Shown here: piece by piece, positions 5,046-7,051 of the stretch
Layout of the letters: each line of letters begins with the position of its first letter
How positions within the stretch are numbered: the stretch's first letter is position 1
From: Candidatus Hydrogenedentes bacterium UBA2224
Lineage (GTDB): Bacteria > Hydrogenedentota > Hydrogenedentia > Hydrogenedentales > SLHB01
DNA length: 7,051 nt
NCBI GenBank assembly: GCA_002348185.1
Contig: DDYW01000205.1
Coordinates: forward strand, 19,661 to 26,711
Direction: 5' to 3'
Program-made: the position numbers and the translations under genes
The notes under the pieces: generated by a model
Database searches by the model: none
The model's input: the letters and a program-made list of their open reading frames with translations, nothing else
Told to the model about the DNA's origin: nothing

Positions 5046-5618
5046 TTATCCCGCCAGGAGATGTTCGAGCAGGATTTTTACACCTATGGCGATCAGTATA
5101 CCCCCGCCGGCGATCTCGATGCGCCGGCCGAAGCGCAGGCCCAGCCGCGCGCCGAACAGCATGCCGACGGTGGTCAGTATACCCGTTATAATGCCGATTA
5201 TGGCCGCGGGATACCAGATGTCCACGGCGATGAGGCTGAAACTGATCCCCACCGCGAGCGCGTCGATGCTGGTCGCCACGGAAAGCGTGACCAGGCTCCA
5301 TCCGCGCGTGGGGTCCATCTCGGGCGCTTCGGGAGCATCGGCGTCGGCCGCGCACGCGGCATAAATGGCCTTACCGCCCACGTACGACAGCAGCGCAAAG
5401 GCCACCCAGTGATCCCAGGTCACAATCAGGGCCTCGAGATGCGTCCCGAAATACCACCCGATAACCGGCATCAGCGCCTGAAACAGCCCGAAATGCCATC
5501 CGAATCGAAACACCTGCCGCGCGGATACGTGACCGAGACGGATGCTCGCCCCGATGGCCACGGCAAAGGCGTCCATGGCGAGCCCCAGGGCGATCCCCAC
5601 GATGGTAATGAGCGTCAT
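5046..5618 (-). CDS. mntP: Manganese efflux pump MntP
   Basis: Inner-membrane exporter that removes excess Mn(II), 190 residues against 188 in E. coli. Six hydrophobic helices are visible in two homologous halves. The first half opens with LGLAMDAFAVAIG, containing D16; the second has SIDALAVGISF, containing D119. These are the paired conserved acidic residues of the family. FGLFQALMPVIGW (43-55) and the closing GGGILIAIGVKILLEHL (171-187) are also typical. A short acidic, alanine-rich cytoplasmic linker (about 89-105, ADADAPEAPEMDP) joins the halves. The ATG at 5618 has a modest GGAAG 8 nt upstream and lies 27 nt after the GH172 stop codon, so it is probably co-transcribed with that gene. 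The gap is too small for the Mn-sensing yybP-ykoY riboswitch that often precedes mntP. Confidence 0.94.
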   Translation of the reverse strand: MTLITIVGIALGLAMDAFAVAIGASIRLGHVSARQVFRFGWHFGLFQALMPVIGWYFGTHLEALIVTWDHWVAFALLSYVGGKAIYAACAADADAPEAPEMDPTRGWSLVTLSVATSIDALAVGISFSLIAVDIWYPAAIIGIITGILTTVGMLFGARLGLRFGRRIEIAGGGILIAIGVKILLEHLLAG

Positions 5619-5645
5619 GCGTCAGACTTCCGGCTGCCCGTGCAT

Positions 5646-6770
5646 TCAGGGAATGCTCTGGTGATCGGTGTTCTTCACGCGGTACCAGCACAGCAAGCGG
5701 TCGCGTTCGGGAATGCCGGGCCCCTGTCCCCCGGGCGTGTCCAGGTAGCAGAACGCTACCGATGAATAGGCATACGGCGTGAGCCGCTCCGGGTCGAAAG
5801 GGTTCACGAATTCCATGCGGAACCGTTTCTGGAAGTGGATCGCGTCGGCCTCGTGCGCGCGGTACATGGCCACGCTCGAGGTGAGCGTGTCTTTGATGGG
5901 AAGCCCGTGATAGGGCCCGGCAAACGTGCCTTCGCGGAAGTACCATCCGCCCATGAAGTAATCTTCGAGGCCCGTGCCGAAGATTCGCGCCCGGTCCCAA
6001 TCGTCGTCCAGGTAGATGTATTCCGGCGCCTCGAGATACACGAGGGTGTTCAGCGGTTCGGCCTGCATCGACAGGGTGCATCCCACGTAATGGCCGCGGC
6101 CTTCGAACTGGCCGATGAACACCGGGTCGGGCCCCTGGTTGCGCGCCGTGTGGAACTGAGCGTGAAAATAGCCCGCCCCCTCCGACACGCCGCTGTTCAG
6201 ATGATACAACACATTCATGAAGACCCCGGTGTCGATCTTCGCGTCCGTGTTCTCCAGTTCAATGCGGAATCCCTGCTTGAACGGCATCGGAAACTTGCAG
6301 AAGAAGCCCCCGCTCGATGCGCCGAAATACCGCGACGCGAAGTTCGCCGCCTGCGCCAGCCCGATCCCGAAAAAGTCCGCCGCGGGCGCTTCCACCGCGG
6401 GTTTCTCCGCGCCGTCCCAGTAGATCCGCAGGATCAGTGTTTTCAGGATGGACTGATCCACGGGTGCCTCGGTGTTCCAGTGCTGCCAGAACCAGCCGGG
6501 AAACGTCATCCACAGATTCGCGATATGGCCCTCGCCGCGCACATCGGCCAGGGTCACCCGTTTCCCCGCCGGCACGGCTACGGTTTTGTGCCGGGTGTCG
6601 GGGTTGAACGTCGTGAACTGATGCGTTTCCCAGTCGCGCATGGCGGTGATTGCCGTGAGGGCGTCCGCGTCGCCGGCCGCCGGCGGAAGCCCGGGAGATG
6701 CGGCCGCCGTCCCCGTTCGAAGGACAACCAGCGAAACCCCCAGGAAAACCGCGGCGTGCCACGCGCGCAT
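5646..6770 (-). CDS. Secreted DUF2961/GH172 family glycoside hydrolase-like protein
   Basis: Exported protein of 374 residues in the DUF2961 family, now classed as GH172. Characterised members act on fructofuranosides and arabinofuranosides; the substrate here is unknown. Residues 1-25 are a signal peptide (MRAWHAAVFLGVSLVVLRTG, then an Ala-rich cleavage region TAAAS). Family features include GEGHIANLWMTFPG (79-92), ILRIYWDG (113-120), a glycine-rich loop FGASSGGFFCKFPMPF (149-164), NVLYHLN (186-192), FEGRGHYVGCTLSMQ (222-236), IFGTGLEDYFMGGWYF (263-278) and SSVAFCYLDTPG (336-347). By analogy with the Bifidobacterium enzyme, E247 and E269 are the candidate catalytic pair; the GEGD motif usual around the first is replaced by LEAP. 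The ATG at 6770 has AAAGGAG 6 nt upstream, whereas an extension to 6890 would bury the signal peptide. mntP follows after 27 nt. Confidence 0.92.
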   Translation of the reverse strand: MRAWHAAVFLGVSLVVLRTGTAAASPGLPPAAGDADALTAITAMRDWETHQFTTFNPDTRHKTVAVPAGKRVTLADVRGEGHIANLWMTFPGWFWQHWNTEAPVDQSILKTLILRIYWDGAEKPAVEAPAADFFGIGLAQAANFASRYFGASSGGFFCKFPMPFKQGFRIELENTDAKIDTGVFMNVLYHLNSGVSEGAGYFHAQFHTARNQGPDPVFIGQFEGRGHYVGCTLSMQAEPLNTLVYLEAPEYIYLDDDWDRARIFGTGLEDYFMGGWYFREGTFAGPYHGLPIKDTLTSSVAMYRAHEADAIHFQKRFRMEFVNPFDPERLTPYAYSSVAFCYLDTPGGQGPGIPERDRLLCWYRVKNTDHQSIP

Positions 6771-6776
6771 GAGACG

Positions 6777-6783
6777 CTCCTTT
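6777..6783 (-). promoter_or_regulatory. Ribosome binding site of the GH172 gene
   Basis: AAAGGAG lies 6 nt before the ATG at 6770 and fixes the start immediately ahead of the signal peptide. Confidence 0.75.
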
Positions 6784-6867
6784 CCGTACTGCAGGCGATT
6801 TCGGTTGTATGGTACCAGATTCCGCCCCGGCAGTTCCCCCTTTCCCGGAACTCCGAATCTGGATAAG

Positions 6868-6880
6868 GGAGGAAACCTCC
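6868..6880. repeat. Small perfect hairpin in the GH172 upstream region
   Basis: GGAGG-AAA-CCTCC, a 5-bp stem with a 3-nt loop, about 98 nt upstream of the GH172 start. It could be a leader structure or an operator if the promoter lies further upstream. I found no convincing promoter hexamers between 6771 and 6900. Confidence 0.35.
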
Positions 6881-6894
6881 GCAAGGCCAATGCC

Positions 6895-6992
6895 GGTGGA
6901 GACGGTAGCGCACGGGGGTCTGCGGTTGCACAGATCTCTGGCGTGCCAACGGCGCAATATGCCCCGGCGATCTTGGGAGCCGTGTCTCCACC
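6895..6992. repeat. 98-bp element bounded by 9-bp inverted repeats
   Basis: GGTGGAGAC (6895-6903) and GTCTCCACC (6984-6992) are perfect reverse complements 80 bp apart, and a G-G/C-C pairing can extend them after a 2-nt bulge. Small inner palindromes include CAGAGATCTG on the minus strand. The frame through it codes for nothing I recognise. It could be a dispersed miniature repeat, a structured leader RNA or the remnant of one. Confidence 0.45.
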
Positions 6993-7051
6993 ACGCCCCG
7001 CACAACGATTGTAGAATTCCGCGGCCTTGTCCCCCGCTGGCGGGGGTGGCC
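6993..7051. other. Right-edge non-coding stretch ending in a strong hairpin
   Basis: CCCCCGC (7031-7037) and GCGGGGG (7040-7046) form a perfect 7-bp palindrome with only 2 nt between arms. GGCC at 7023-7026 and 7048-7051 can extend the pairing after a small internal loop. The window cuts off here, so it may be the terminator of an unseen upstream gene or another intergenic repeat. No coding sequence is visible in it. Confidence 0.45.

Noticed and set aside
5619..5645. yybP-ykoY manganese riboswitch ahead of mntP
   Set aside because: The gap is only 27 nt, too short for the aptamer.
4272..5765. 497-residue plus-strand open frame opposite nagB and mntP
   Set aside because: It is an antisense shadow of two clearly recognisable genes. 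The translation is rich in His, Arg, Gln and Pro and shows no domain.
5835..6866. 343-residue plus-strand open frame opposite the GH172 gene
   Set aside because: It is an antisense shadow with no recognisable domain, whereas the minus strand has a signal peptide and family motifs.
6259..7005. 248-residue minus-strand frame overlapping the 5' part of the GH172 gene
   Set aside because: It is an out-of-frame shadow with Arg/Gly-rich composition. The GH172 frame has the ribosome site and motifs.
1..7051. CRISPR array, tRNA, rRNA or insertion-sequence transposase
   Set aside because: No regularly spaced repeats, no tRNA cloverleaf or rRNA signature and no transposase motif were seen on either strand.

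Overview
All seven genes I can support lie on the minus strand, packed with short gaps in GC-rich DNA and flanked by repeat-rich non-coding DNA at both window ends. The mixture suggests an uncultured-type bacterium of the Planctomycetota / Verrucomicrobiota / Hydrogenedentota sort. The grounds are a secreted DUF2961 (GH172) protein, a palindromic intergenic repeat whose chance translation reads AGVSPAS...NAGETPA, and high GC. This placement is an inference and is weak; no rRNA or taxonomic marker is present.

In the direction of transcription (right to left): 6771-7051 is non-coding, with inverted repeats. Next come a secreted GH172/DUF2961 glycosidase-like protein (5646-6770) and, 27 nt later, the manganese exporter mntP (5046-5618). 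Glucosamine-6-phosphate deaminase nagB (4164-4949) follows. A terminator-like hairpin and a plausible sigma70 promoter then separate nagB from a second group. That group holds a response regulator with a degenerate GGDEF domain (3104-4036), a small membrane-anchored protein of unknown function 7 nt behind it (2617-3096), and a ferritin-like/VIT1 fusion iron exporter (1622-2524). A strong promoter (TTGACT-17-TAGAAT) then drives DNA polymerase IV, dinB (297-1499). The last 296 bases are a mosaic of palindromic repeats with no gene.

The genes do not form one obvious pathway. GH172 and NagB both fit glycan or amino-sugar use. MntP and the ferritin-VIT protein both export divalent metals (Mn, Fe), and together with an error-prone polymerase they hint at metal and oxidative stress handling, but co-regulation is not shown. 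Several starts were placed on ribosome-binding-site grounds downstream of the longest possible reading frame (dinB, ferritin-VIT, response regulator, nagB, GH172 and the small membrane protein). I did not find a clearly new multi-gene system. The best leads are the non-canonical GGDEF regulator with its uncharacterised membrane partner, the repeated operator-like sequence inside the dinB promoter, and the inverted-repeat elements at both edges.
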